A stretch of DNA of 64,000 nt from positions 1,054,001-1,118,000 of the forward strand of contig NZ_CP035494.1 of the NCBI RefSeq assembly GCF_004135285.1, in the 5' to 3' direction. Position 1 is the first letter of the stretch; each line of letters begins with the position of its first letter. The position numbers and the translations under genes are program-made. Shown in pieces: positions 1 through 7,772 of the stretch. A model generated the notes under the pieces. It was not told the origin of the DNA and did not search any database. It saw nothing but the letters and a program-made list of their open reading frames with translations. The DNA comes from Microbacterium protaetiae. GTDB lineage: Bacteria; Actinomycetota; Actinomycetes; Actinomycetales; Microbacteriaceae.

Positions 1-1
1 G

Positions 2-580
2 GCTTCCCAGCTGTACGGCACGAATCTCGTCAACCTGCTGACGCTGCTCACCCCCGGCAAAGACGGCAGTCTCGTCATCGACGACGACGACATCGTGCAG
101 CGCGCCGTGACCGTCACGCGCGACGGCGCCGTGACGTGGCCGCCGCCGCCCGTTCCGGTCTCGGCGGCGCCCGCACCTGCGGCCGCGGCCGCGCCGGCGG
201 CATCCCCCGTTGCGAAACCGGGGATGTCGCGCGCGGCGAAATCGGGCCTGATCGCCCTGGGCATGGCAGCCCTCTTCGCGATCTGCGCGTTCGCGCCGCC
301 GCCGCTGCCCGAGCACTTCCTCGTGCTGACGCTGTCGGTGGTCGTCGGGTTCTACGTGATCGGCAACGTCTCGCACGCCCTGCACACGCCGCTGATGAGC
401 GTGACCAACGCGATCAGCGGCATCATCATCGTGGGCGCCATGGTGCAGCTGACCGCGCCGGGGCTGGCCGTGCAGATCCTGGCGGCTGCGGCCGTGCTGC
501 TGGCCAGCATCAACGTGTTCGGCGGCTTCGCGGTCACCCGCCGCATGCTGTCGATGTTCGTCAAGGGACCGCAGCAGTGA
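2..580 (+). CDS. pntA: NAD(P) transhydrogenase subunit alpha, C-terminal part (5' end outside window)
   Basis: The reading frame is open from base 2, so this is the 3' end of a longer gene. It opens with the tail of the soluble NAD-binding domain ([19 protein letters not shown]), followed by an Ala/Pro-rich linker and then about four hydrophobic helices ([67 protein letters not shown]). This is the membrane anchor of a proton-translocating transhydrogenase alpha subunit, which couples hydride transfer between NADH and NADP+ to proton flow. The beta subunit follows with a 4-nt GTGA overlap, which implies translational coupling. Whether the missing 5' part is one polypeptide or split into two genes cannot be seen here. 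Confidence 0.93.
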   Translation, partial: ASQLYGTNLVNLLTLLTPGKDGSLVIDDDDIVQRAVTVTRDGAVTWPPPPVPVSAAPAPAAAAAPAASPVAKPGMSRAAKSGLIALGMAALFAICAFAPPPLPEHFLVLTLSVVVGFYVIGNVSHALHTPLMSVTNAISGIIIVGAMVQLTAPGLAVQILAAAAVLLASINVFGGFAVTRRMLSMFVKGPQQ

Positions 581-1989
581 CTGCGGCGAGTGTGGCCGGC
601 GCCGTCGCCGGCGCGGCATACATCGTCGCAGCGCTGCTGTTCATTCTGAGCCTGGCTGGGCTCAGCCGCCAGGAACGCGCCCGCGGCGGCGTGGTCTACG
701 GCATGATCGGCATGGCCATCGCGCTGCTGGCGACACTGTGGTTGATGATCGCGGATGCCTGGGGGCAGCCTTCGGCGATACTCGGGCTGACGCTGCTGAT
801 CGTGGCTGTCGCGATCGGTGCCGTGATCGGACTGTGGCGGGCCCGCACCGTGCAGATGACCGGGATGCCCGAGCTCATCGCGCTGTTCCACAGCTTTGTG
901 GGTGCTGCCGCGGTGCTGGTCGGGTGGAACGGCGCCCTGCACGCCGAGGGGATACCGCAGAACCTGCTGGGCATTCACCACGCCGAGGTGTTCATCGGCG
1001 TGTTCATCGGCGCCGTGACGCTGACCGGGTCGATCGTGGCCTTCCTCAAGCTGTCGGCGAGGATGTCGTCGCGCCCGCTCATGCTGCCCGGCAAGAACGT
1101 GCTCAACGTCGGCGCCCTGGTCGTGTTCGTCGGTCTCACGGTCTGGTACGTGATCACGCCGCAGCTCTGGCTGCTCGTGGTGGTCACGGCGCTCGCGCTG
1201 GCACTCGGCTGGCATCTTGTCGCCTCGATCGGCGGCGGCGACATGCCGGTCGTGATCTCGATGCTCAACAGTTATTCGGGGTGGGCGGCCGCGGCGGCCG
1301 GGTTCCTGCTGAACAACGACCTACTGATCGTCACCGGAGCGCTCGTCGGGTCGTCGGGTGCCTACCTGTCGTACATCATGTGCAAGGCGATGAACCGCTC
1401 GTTCCTCTCGGTGATCGCCGGCGGGTTCGGCATCGAGGCGCCCCGCAGCGGCGAGGAGTCGCAGGGCGAGGTGCAGGAGACGGATGCCGCGGCGGTGGCG
1501 CGCGTGCTGGAAGCGGCATCCACCGTCGTCATCACACCGGGCTACGGCATGGCCGTCGCCCAGGCGCAGTCTGCTGTGGCCGATCTGGCCCGGCGGTTGA
1601 TCGAGCGCGGCGTTCAGGTGCGGTTCGGCATCCATCCCGTGGCCGGGCGCCTGCCCGGGCACATGAACGTGCTGCTGGCCGAGGCGAAGGTGCCCTACGA
1701 CATCGTGCTCGAAATGGACGAGATAAACGACGACCTGGCCGCGACCGACGTCGTGCTGGTCATCGGCGCGAACGACACGGTGAATCCGGCGGCGGCCGAG
1801 GATCCCGGCTCGCCGATCGCCGGAATGCCGGTGCTGCGGGTGTGGGAGGCCCGGCAGGTCGTCGTGTTCAAGCGGTCGATGGCGTCGGGATATGCGGGTG
1901 TGGGCAATCCGCTGTTCTTCCGCGACAACACGCAGATGCTCTTCGGCGACGCGAAGGAGCGCGTGCAGGACATCCTCGCGGCGCTGTGA
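577..1989 (+). CDS. pntB: NAD(P) transhydrogenase subunit beta
   Basis: 470 residues, close to the usual length for PntB. The GTG at 577 overlaps the TGA of pntA, so I prefer it to upstream starts in the same frame, which would read through pntA. The N-terminal half is a run of membrane helices with the family block [20 protein letters not shown]. The C-terminal third is the NADP(H)-binding domain, with [24 protein letters not shown], the [10 protein letters not shown] loop and the closing [17 protein letters not shown]. Together with the alpha subunit it makes NADPH at the cost of proton-motive force. Confidence 0.96.
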   Translation: MTAASVAGAVAGAAYIVAALLFILSLAGLSRQERARGGVVYGMIGMAIALLATLWLMIADAWGQPSAILGLTLLIVAVAIGAVIGLWRARTVQMTGMPELIALFHSFVGAAAVLVGWNGALHAEGIPQNLLGIHHAEVFIGVFIGAVTLTGSIVAFLKLSARMSSRPLMLPGKNVLNVGALVVFVGLTVWYVITPQLWLLVVVTALALALGWHLVASIGGGDMPVVISMLNSYSGWAAAAAGFLLNNDLLIVTGALVGSSGAYLSYIMCKAMNRSFLSVIAGGFGIEAPRSGEESQGEVQETDAAAVARVLEAASTVVITPGYGMAVAQAQSAVADLARRLIERGVQVRFGIHPVAGRLPGHMNVLLAEAKVPYDIVLEMDEINDDLAATDVVLVIGANDTVNPAAAEDPGSPIAGMPVLRVWEARQVVVFKRSMASGYAGVGNPLFFRDNTQMLFGDAKERVQDILAAL

Positions 1990-1995
1990 CGGCTC

Positions 1996-2106
1996 CGCCG
2001 GTCGTTGAGCGAGGCGCCGCCGGTCATTGAGCAAGACGCCGCCGGTCATTGAGCCTGCCTCCGTCGGTCGTTGAGCGAGGCGCCGCCGGCGCCGAGTCGA
2101 AACGCG
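1996..2106. repeat. Cluster of GGTCGTTGAGCGAGGCGCC repeats
   Basis: Four close copies of a GC-rich word GGTC(G/A)TTGAGC followed by GAGGCGCCGCCGG-like sequence lie between pntB and the next gene, ending in GCCGAGTCGAAACG. The reverse complement of the same word (CGTTTCG...CGCTCAACGACCG) is seen again at 59146-59180. Words of this type are commonly dispersed in intergenic regions of Microbacteriaceae. Function unknown. Confidence 0.7.
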
Positions 2107-2157
2107 TCGGAGCCAGCGGGTAGCGTGGGCGGCAGGACTGCGACGAAGGAGGACGGG

Positions 2158-2694
2158 ATGTTCGAGTACGACCCGTATGCAGAGTTGGCGCGGCTGAAGC
2201 AGTTCGCGTCGATGACGGTCACGAGTACCGATTTCGCCAACGGCGAGCCGTTGCCGAAGCAGTGCTGGGGCTCGGGCGCGGGCGGTGCCGACCGGTCGCC
2301 ACAGCTGAGCTGGTCGGGGGCGCCCGAGGGCACCCGCAGTTTCGCCGTGTCGTGCTTCGATCCCGATGCGCCGACCGGGTCGGGCTACTGGCACTGGGCC
2401 GTATACGACCTCGACCCCTCGGTCGCCGAGCTGGCCGCCGATGCCGGCAACGGTGAGAGCGGTTCGCTGCCGCCGGGGGCTATCACCCTGCCGAACGAGG
2501 CCCGTGCCGAGCGCTACTTCGGTGCGGCTCCTCCGCAGACCACCGGAACGCATCGCTACTTCTTCGTCGTCGACGCGCTGGATGTCTCGCACCTCGACAT
2601 CGCGCCGGGCTCCACGCCGGCGGTGCTGGGCTTCAACCGGCACTTCCACACCTTGGCTCGCGGCATCCTGGTGGGCACCGCCAGCAGCGACTGA
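2158..2694 (+). CDS. YbhB/YbcL family Raf kinase inhibitor-like protein
   Basis: 178 residues from the ATG at 2158, which has AAGGAGGACGGG just upstream; the open frame extends further 5' but through repeat sequence. It carries the PEBP-family landmarks: SPQLSWSGAP near residue 47, FDPDAPTGSGYWHWAVYDL around residues 67-85, then HRYFFVVDAL and a closing FNRHFHTLARGILVGTAS. The bacterial YbhB branch is a small, usually cytoplasmic phosphatidylethanolamine-binding-protein fold whose physiological ligand is not settled. It stands alone between pntB and xth. Confidence 0.92.
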   Translation: MFEYDPYAELARLKQFASMTVTSTDFANGEPLPKQCWGSGAGGADRSPQLSWSGAPEGTRSFAVSCFDPDAPTGSGYWHWAVYDLDPSVAELAADAGNGESGSLPPGAITLPNEARAERYFGAAPPQTTGTHRYFFVVDALDVSHLDIAPGSTPAVLGFNRHFHTLARGILVGTASSD

Positions 2695-2736
2695 GCGCAC
2701 ACCGGCAGCGTCGGTGGGCGGCCGTAGGCTGGAGGC

Positions 2737-3579
2737 ATGCGCCTGGCCACCTGGAACGTGAACTCGATCCGCGCCCGTGTCGCCCGCACCGTGGAGTTCG
2801 CCGTCCGTGAAGACGTCGACGTGCTGGCCATGCAAGAGATCAAGTGCCGACCCGACCAGTTTCCGTACGGGCCGTTCGAAGACGCCGGTTACGAGGTGCA
2901 TGCGCACGGTCTGAACCAGTGGAACGGCGTCGCCATCGCCAGTCGGCTGCCGGTCGACGACGTGCAGACCGCCTTTCCCGGCATGCCTGGCTTCGCGAAG
3001 GGTCACGACGGGCCGGGTGCGCCGCAAGAGGCCCGGGCGCTGGGCGCCCTCATCGACGGGGTGCGGGTCTGGAGCCTGTACGTGCCCAACGGTCGCAGCC
3101 TCGACGACCCGCACTACGCGTACAAGCTCGAGTGGCTGGGCGCGCTGACCGCGCACGTCACCGGCGAGCTCGCGCGTGATGCACAACTGCCGATGGCGCT
3201 GGTCGGCGACTACAACATAGCCCCGACCGATGCCGACAACGGTGACCCCGCCGTGGTCGTGGGCACGTCCACGCACGTCTCCCCGCCCGAGCGCGAGGCC
3301 TTCCACGCCCTCGAGAAGGCCGGTCTGACCGATGTGGTGCGTCCGCTCGTGCCGACGGGGTACACCTACTGGGACTACAAGCAGCTGCGCTTTCCCCGCA
3401 ATCAGGGCATGCGCATCGACTTCATCCTCGGTTCCCGGGCGTTCGCCGACGCTGTGACCGGGGCATCCATTCATCGCGACGAACGCAAGGGCGAAATCCC
3501 CAGCGATCACGTGCCGGTCGTCGTCGACACCGATTTCGGCGCGGGTGATGACGACGACGTTCCGATGATCTTCGGCTGA
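2737..3579 (+). CDS. xth: Exodeoxyribonuclease III (AP endonuclease)
   Basis: 280 residues of the ExoIII/APE exonuclease-endonuclease-phosphatase fold: MRLATWNVNSIRAR at the N-terminus, MQEIKC with the metal-binding Glu, VPNGRSLDDPHYAYKLEWL, VGDYNIAPTD, and the closing IDFILGSR and SDHVPVVVD with the catalytic Asp-His. It cuts at abasic sites and removes 3' blocks during base-excision repair. TAGGCT at 2725-2730 lies seven bases before the ATG, so the message is probably leaderless. The stop abuts the stop of the convergent HxlR gene with no spacer. Confidence 0.95.
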   Translation: MRLATWNVNSIRARVARTVEFAVREDVDVLAMQEIKCRPDQFPYGPFEDAGYEVHAHGLNQWNGVAIASRLPVDDVQTAFPGMPGFAKGHDGPGAPQEARALGALIDGVRVWSLYVPNGRSLDDPHYAYKLEWLGALTAHVTGELARDAQLPMALVGDYNIAPTDADNGDPAVVVGTSTHVSPPEREAFHALEKAGLTDVVRPLVPTGYTYWDYKQLRFPRNQGMRIDFILGSRAFADAVTGASIHRDERKGEIPSDHVPVVVDTDFGAGDDDDVPMIFG

Positions 3580-4275
3580 TCAGCCACCCCCAGTGGCGGT
3601 CGCCGGCGTGCCGTCGATGCGGAACGTCGTGGCGAATCGTTCGAGAAACGCGGGGTCACCCGCCACGACGGTGACGTCTCCCGCATCAAGAGCGGCTGCG
3701 GCATCCTTCTGTCCGGTGAGCAGATGTCGGATGCCGCTGCCGGCCGCGATCGTGATGTCGGGGTCGCCCGCCGGCAGGGTGCCACCGACCGGCGGGGCGG
3801 GCGGCGCCAGCTGGGTGATGTGCAGAGCACCGTTGACCTGCACGCGCAGGGCGATGTCACCGACGCGCAGCTCGTAGTCGGCCGGGAGTGCAGCATCCTT
3901 CCGGAACGCCGCGCGCAACGCGACGGTGAGCGAATCGGGGCTGAAGACGTCGTCGTCACCGGGCTCGCCGAGGGCACGCAGTCCCCAGCGCGCGAGCCCC
4001 AGAATGATCGGCTCGAGCTCGCAGCCATAGTCGGTGAGCTCGTACACCAACCCGCACCGCCGAATCGGCACGCGGCGCACGACGCCGCCGTCTTGCAACT
4101 CCTTCAGACGCGCCGAGAGGATGTTGGTCGGAATGCGCGGAAGCCCCCGCTTGAGATCGGTGTACCTCCGCGGACCGACGAGCAGATCGCGCACGATCAG
4201 CAGCGCCCACCGCTCACCGATGAGCTCGACGGCGGTGGCGACGCCGCCGTACTGGCCGTAGGTGCGGGCGCCCAC
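3580..4275 (-). CDS. HxlR family transcriptional regulator with C-terminal SCP2-like domain
   Basis: 231 residues from a GTG at 4275 that directly follows the TAA of the upstream VOC gene, so the two are co-transcribed. Residues about 5-100 are a HxlR/MarR-type winged helix (VELIGERWALLIVRDLLVGPRRYTDL split over two helices; ARLKELQDGGVVRR; YELTDYG). Residues about 120-225 resemble a sterol-carrier-protein-2-like ligand pocket (LRVQVNGALHI...DPDITIAAG), a known fusion in actinobacterial HxlR proteins. It probably senses a small hydrophobic or electrophilic ligand and represses its own operon through the dyad at 4726-4757. Ligand unknown. Confidence 0.87.
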   Translation of the reverse strand: MGARTYGQYGGVATAVELIGERWALLIVRDLLVGPRRYTDLKRGLPRIPTNILSARLKELQDGGVVRRVPIRRCGLVYELTDYGCELEPIILGLARWGLRALGEPGDDDVFSPDSLTVALRAAFRKDAALPADYELRVGDIALRVQVNGALHITQLAPPAPPVGGTLPAGDPDITIAAGSGIRHLLTGQKDAAAALDAGDVTVVAGDPAFLERFATTFRIDGTPATATGGG

Positions 4276-4716
4276 TTAGGCGGTGCCCTGCACCTGGTCG
4301 GCGAGATCGTCTTCCGGCACGGATTCGTCGGGCACCGAATACAGAAAGCCCAGCGAATTGCCGTCGGGGTCGTCGAGGTCGCGCATGTACATGAAGCCGA
4401 AGTCCTGCGCCGGCTGCGGCTCGCTGCCGCCAGCGGCCAGGCCCGCCTCGACGATGCGGTCGACATCTTCGCGCGACGGGCGACTGAAGGAATGCGACAC
4501 CTGCACGGTCTGAGCCGGGTCGGCGAGCGGCTTCGCGGTCATCGTCGCCATGAACTCACGTTTGAGAAGCATGAAGAAGATGTTCTCGTCCCACATGAAG
4601 CAGGTGGCGTTCTCGTCGGTGAACGTCGGATTGATCGTGGTGCCGAGGGCGGTGTAGAACGCCGTGCTGCGCTCGAGATCGCTGGTCGGCAGACTCACGA
4701 AGAGGTGGGTGGCCAT
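4276..4716 (-). CDS. VOC (glyoxalase/bleomycin resistance-like) family protein
   Basis: 146 residues, with AGGAGG placed eight bases before the ATG at 4716. It starts HLFVSLPTSDLERSTAFYTALG, a typical VOC first beta-alpha-beta module, and has a second module FGFMYMRDLDDPDGNSLGFLY with a candidate metal-ligand Glu/Asp pattern. Family members include glyoxalases, dioxygenases and drug-binding resistance proteins; nothing here fixes the substrate. It is the first gene of a two-gene operon with the HxlR regulator, which suggests it detoxifies or sequesters the compound the regulator senses. Confidence 0.85.
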   Translation of the reverse strand: MATHLFVSLPTSDLERSTAFYTALGTTINPTFTDENATCFMWDENIFFMLLKREFMATMTAKPLADPAQTVQVSHSFSRPSREDVDRIVEAGLAAGGSEPQPAQDFGFMYMRDLDDPDGNSLGFLYSVPDESVPEDDLADQVQGTA

Positions 4717-4725
4717 GATGCCTCC

Positions 4726-4757
4726 TTGTTATTTACAAGTATGGTTGCAAATAACAA
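4726..4757 (-). promoter_or_regulatory. Dyad operator for the VOC-hxlR operon
   Basis: Two 13-base arms, TTGTTATTTACAA at 4726-4738 and TTGCAAATAACAA at 4745-4757, are inverted repeats matching at 12 of 13 positions around a six-base centre. The site is strikingly AT-rich for this genome and starts ten bases upstream of the VOC start codon, right over the expected promoter. It is the obvious binding site for the operon's own HxlR protein, inferred from position and symmetry. Confidence 0.8.
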
Positions 4758-4800
4758 GCCCTTCGTCAAGGTTCTTTTGCGGCATCCGCCGACAACCACA

Positions 4801-4887
4801 CGTTCGTCTCGCAGGACAATCTGCGCACACCCCCGCGACACGCCGCACACAACGCCCCGCCCGCAGATCTTCCTGCGAACCGAACAC
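4801..4887 (+). repeat. Interspersed palindromic repeat family A, copy 1
   Basis: It begins CGTTCGTCTCGCAGGA at 4801 and ends TCCTGCGAACCGAACAC at 4871-4887. The ends are imperfect inverted repeats, and the centre has the family word CGACACGCCG. It is more diverged than the later copies. It fills the gap between the VOC promoter and the 3' end of the FMN reductase gene. Confidence 0.75.
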
Positions 4888-4987
4888 GCCGAAGGGCCGG
4901 GATGGGGCACCCCGAACACGCCGAAGGGCCGGGATGCGGCACCCCGAACACGGCCGAAGGGCCGGGATGCGGCATCCCGGCCCTTCG
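4883..4987 (-). terminator. Triple direct repeat ending in a strong hairpin, likely terminator of the FMN reductase gene
   Basis: Three near-identical units of about 32 bases (GAACACGCCGAAGGGCCGGG...) run from 4883 to 4978. The last one continues into a perfect hairpin at 4955-4987 with 15-bp arms (CGAAGGGCCGGGATG / CATCCCGGCCCTTCG) and a CGG loop. It starts ten bases past the stop codon of the minus-strand FMN reductase gene. There is no U-run, as is usual for actinobacterial terminators. Confidence 0.7.
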
Positions 4988-4997
4988 TGCGGGTGTC

Positions 4998-5576
4998 TCA
5001 GGCGGCGACCGAGGCGTCCTTCACGTCGACGTAGCGGCCGACGAGCGCGACGAAGGCGTCGAGGTACGCGCGCAGGAACGCCGCGGTGCCCTCGTTCGTG
5101 ACCTCGCCGTTGTCGCCGAACAGGCCCGGAAGGGCCTGGATGTAACCCTCGGGCTGGCCGAGCGTGGGGGCGTTGTAGTGGCTGAGGATCGCCTTGAGGT
5201 GCTGCTGGGCCGCGGCGGTCGAGATCGGGCCGCCCGACGTGCCGATCACCGCGGTGGGCTTGCCGTCCAGCGACGCCTGGCCGTACGGACGAGCAGCCCA
5301 GTCCAGCGCGTTCTTGAGCACGCCCGGGATCGACCGGCTGTACTCGGGCGTGACGATGATGACTCCGTCGACATCGGCGATGGCCTGCTTGAACTCACGG
5401 GCGACCTGCGGGTAGTCCGCGTCGTGGTCGGGCGAGTAGAACGGCAGATCCTTGATCGGGATCTCGTGCAGCTCCACATTCTCGGGTGCGAGGGCGGCCA
5501 GCGCCTTGGCGAGCTTGCGGTTCAACGAGGTGGAGGAGATGCTGCCGACGATGTAGCCGATCGTGTACTGGGTCAC
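4998..5576 (-). CDS. NAD(P)H-dependent FMN reductase / flavodoxin-like oxidoreductase
   Basis: 192 residues if started at the GTG at 5576 (VTQYTIGYIVGSISSTSLNR), where the flavodoxin fold begins at once; an in-frame start at 5633 would add 19 polar residues with no family counterpart. Landmarks are the phosphate-binding loop GSISSTSLNRKLAKAL, VIIVTPEYSRSIPGVLKNALDW (family block PEYN.S.PG.LKNA.DW) and GTSGGPIST. Members reduce FMN, quinones or azo compounds with NAD(P)H in the cytoplasm. It is transcribed divergently from the sensor kinase gene and ends at a strong hairpin. Confidence 0.9.
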   Translation of the reverse strand: MTQYTIGYIVGSISSTSLNRKLAKALAALAPENVELHEIPIKDLPFYSPDHDADYPQVAREFKQAIADVDGVIIVTPEYSRSIPGVLKNALDWAARPYGQASLDGKPTAVIGTSGGPISTAAAQQHLKAILSHYNAPTLGQPEGYIQALPGLFGDNGEVTNEGTAAFLRAYLDAFVALVGRYVDVKDASVAA

Positions 5577-5703
5577 GGGGAGAGCGTCCTTCGATGTCTG
5601 GGAGTCGGCGCCCCGGGTCGGCGGCGCCCCCAACAGTCAAGTCCACGTTCCTGTGATGCGTTCCCATGAATGGTCATGTAGGGCAACATTCCCTTCTCCG
5701 TCC

Positions 5704-5740
5704 GGCGGGGGAGGTGCGCGCGCGGCATCCCTCCTACGGT
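5704..5740 (+). promoter_or_regulatory. Promoter of the kinase-regulator operon with a G-rich box shared with the ABC operon
   Basis: GCGGGGGAGGTG (5705-5716) lies 20 bases before a -10-like TACGGT at 5735-5740, and the start codon follows at 5747. The same box, followed by TAGCGT at a spacing of 21, precedes the ABC exporter at 7712-7746. The shared box and spacing suggest that one regulator, probably the adjacent response regulator, acts at both promoters. Confidence 0.5.
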
Positions 5741-5746
5741 GGAGGC

Positions 5747-7000
5747 ATGCACGTCGACCTTCGTCTGCAACGACAGGACTATGCCCTGGCGGCAACCATC
5801 GGCGTGGGCACCGTCATCAGCGCGGGCCTCGGCGCCGTCGCCGGCATCTACGGCGACGACCAGGCGCCGATGTGGGCGGCGGTCGTCTACGCGGTGGTGC
5901 TCGCCGGCGCCATCGCCGTGCGGCGCCGCTGGCCCAGTGTGACGGCTGTCGTCACGGCGACCGCGTATTTCGCCGCGATGTCGGCGCACGTGCCCGAGCT
6001 GTATGCGGGCAGCATCGCGATGTTCATCGGGTTCTACACCGTCGGGGCCGTCTCGCCGGATCGGCGCAGGGCTGCGTGGGTGCGCATCGGCATCACCGTG
6101 GGGATGTTCATCTGGCTGCTCACCACGACGTTCGTCGAGGCGACGCATCCCGCCGACGACGACTTCTCTCGTGCCGGCGCGTTCTCGCCGTTCGTGGCCT
6201 ATGCCCTGCTGAACATCCTCATCAACGTGCTCTACTTCGCGGGGGCCTACTTCTTCGGTGAGCGGGCGTGGGCGAGCCGGCTGCAGCGGCGTGCACTTGA
6301 AGAGCGCACTGCCGAACTCGAGCGCGAACGCGAACGCACCGCCGCGCAGGCGGTCGCGCTCGAGCGGGTGCGCATCGCGCGCGAACTGCACGATGTCGTC
6401 GCCCACCACGTCTCACTGATGGGCGTGCAGGCCGGCGCCGCCCGCGCCATCATGATCAAGGATCCGGATGCCGCAGCTCGCACGCTTGCACAGGTCGAGA
6501 CATCCGCCCGCAGCGCTCTCGACGAGTTGCGCCACCTGCTCGAGACCCTGCGTTCCGACACCGACGGCGAGGCCCCCAGCACGGTCGGGCTGGCAGGGAT
6601 CGCCGACCTTGTCGCCGAATCGACGGATGCCGGTCTGCCGACACTGTTCACTCTCGTCGGTGATCCGCGGCCCGTGCCCGACACCGTGCAGGTCTCGCTC
6701 TACCGCATCGCGCAGGAGGCGCTGACGAATGCCCGTCGGCATGCGGGAGAGGATGCCGCCGCCGACGTCCGCCTGCGCTACGAGCAGTGGGGGATCGAAC
6801 TTGAGGTCACCAACACCGGACGGCGAGTCGCCCGGGTCGGGCGGGGACTCGGCCTGGTGGGCATGCGCGAACGCGCAGCGGCCGTCGGCGGAGCCGTCGA
6901 GGCGCGTCCGCTCGGCGACGGCGGCTTTCTCGTGCGTGCCTCCGTTCCCGCCCCCGCGGCCGTGGCCACGACGACCGGGCGGGGGGATGCCGGTGCCTGA
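5747..7000 (+). CDS. Sensor histidine kinase (HisKA_3 / NarL-LiaS type)
   Basis: 417 residues from the ATG at 5747, preceded by GGTGGAGGC; the frame extends upstream, but that part overlaps the promoter. About six membrane helices occupy residues 10-180. A short coiled stretch of Glu/Arg follows, then the phosphoacceptor helix with H-box RIARELHDVVAHHVSLM, a dimerisation helix, and a HATPase_c domain ending in GRGLGLVGMRERAAAVGG. There is no large extracellular domain, so sensing is likely within the membrane, as in cell-envelope-stress kinases. The response regulator start overlaps its 3' end by 14 nt. Confidence 0.93.
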   Translation: MHVDLRLQRQDYALAATIGVGTVISAGLGAVAGIYGDDQAPMWAAVVYAVVLAGAIAVRRRWPSVTAVVTATAYFAAMSAHVPELYAGSIAMFIGFYTVGAVSPDRRRAAWVRIGITVGMFIWLLTTTFVEATHPADDDFSRAGAFSPFVAYALLNILINVLYFAGAYFFGERAWASRLQRRALEERTAELERERERTAAQAVALERVRIARELHDVVAHHVSLMGVQAGAARAIMIKDPDAAARTLAQVETSARSALDELRHLLETLRSDTDGEAPSTVGLAGIADLVAESTDAGLPTLFTLVGDPRPVPDTVQVSLYRIAQEALTNARRHAGEDAAADVRLRYEQWGIELEVTNTGRRVARVGRGLGLVGMRERAAAVGGAVEARPLGDGGFLVRASVPAPAAVATTTGRGDAGA

Positions 7001-7697
7001 ACCGCTGCGCGTGCTGCTCGTCGACGATCACGCCATGATGCGGGCGGGGTTCCGACTGATTCTCGAAGCGAACGACGACATCGCGGTGGTGGGCGAGGCG
7101 GCCACGGGCGCCGAAGGAGTGGCGGCCACGCGGGAGTTGCGCCCGGACGTCGTGTGCATGGATGTGCAGATGCCCGACATGGACGGCCTGGAGGCCACCC
7201 GGCGCATCGTCGCCGACCCCGACATCGCCGCCGCCGTGCTCATCGTGACGACGTTCGATCGCGACGACTACCTGTTCGACGCCCTGGCGGCGGGAGCGGC
7301 AGGGTTCCTGCTGAAGAACGCGGGGCCCGAAGAGCTCGTGCGCGCGGTGCGCGTGGCCGCCGCCGGTGATGCGCTGCTCTCGCCCGAGGTGACGCGGCGG
7401 GTGATAGCGCGCTTTGCCGGCGGCGGGGGGCGGGATGTCGCCTCCCCGGCCCGTCCGCGCGCCGCGGCATCCCCTCCCGAGCCGGCACGCTGGTCGCCCG
7501 GCGACCCGCTCACCGAGCGCGAGACCGAGGTGCTGCAGCTGATGGCCGATGCCTTCAGCAATGCCGAGATCGCGCAGCGCCTGTACATCGGTGAAGCCAC
7601 CGTCAAGACGCATGTGTCCAATGTGCTGGCCAAGCTGGGCGCCCGCGACCGGGTGCAGGCCGTCGTGCTGGCGTACCGGCATGGGCTGGCCGGGTGA
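6987..7697 (+). CDS. LuxR/NarL family response regulator
   Basis: 236 residues. The receiver domain (residues about 7-125) has the acidic pair LLVDDH, the phosphoacceptor Asp in DVVCMDVQMPDMDG (about Asp59) and the conserved Lys in GFLLKNAGPEEL. After an Ala/Pro/Arg-rich linker, the C-terminal LuxR helix-turn-helix reads LTEREVLQLMADAFSNAEIA-like, then ATVKTHVSNVLAKLGARDR. It is translated in coupling with the kinase (ATG at 6987 inside the kinase gene; a GTG at 6993 is an alternative). Likely targets are its own operon and the ABC operon that follows. Confidence 0.93.
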   Translation: MPVPEPLRVLLVDDHAMMRAGFRLILEANDDIAVVGEAATGAEGVAATRELRPDVVCMDVQMPDMDGLEATRRIVADPDIAAAVLIVTTFDRDDYLFDALAAGAAGFLLKNAGPEELVRAVRVAAAGDALLSPEVTRRVIARFAGGGGRDVASPARPRAAASPPEPARWSPGDPLTERETEVLQLMADAFSNAEIAQRLYIGEATVKTHVSNVLAKLGARDRVQAVVLAYRHGLAG

Positions 7698-7702
7698 GAA
7701 AT

Positions 7703-7746
7703 CCTCCCTGCGGGGGAGGTGGCCGCGCCGGCCCCGCCCCTAGCGT
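7703..7746 (+). promoter_or_regulatory. Promoter/operator of the ABC exporter operon
   Basis: CCTCCCTGCGGGGGAGG at 7703-7719 is an inverted repeat (CCTCCC / GGGAGG). Its right part is the same GCGGGGGAGGTG box seen before the sensor kinase gene. TAGCGT at 7741-7746 is the likely -10 element, 21 bases further on; AAGGAGG and the ATG at 7773 follow. Confidence 0.5.
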
Positions 7747-7772
7747 GGAAGCACACCGAACAAGGAGGACGG

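Noticed and set aside
136..576. 5' extension of pntB
   Set aside because: Would read out of frame through pntA; the GTG at 577 matches the family start and the usual 4-nt overlap.
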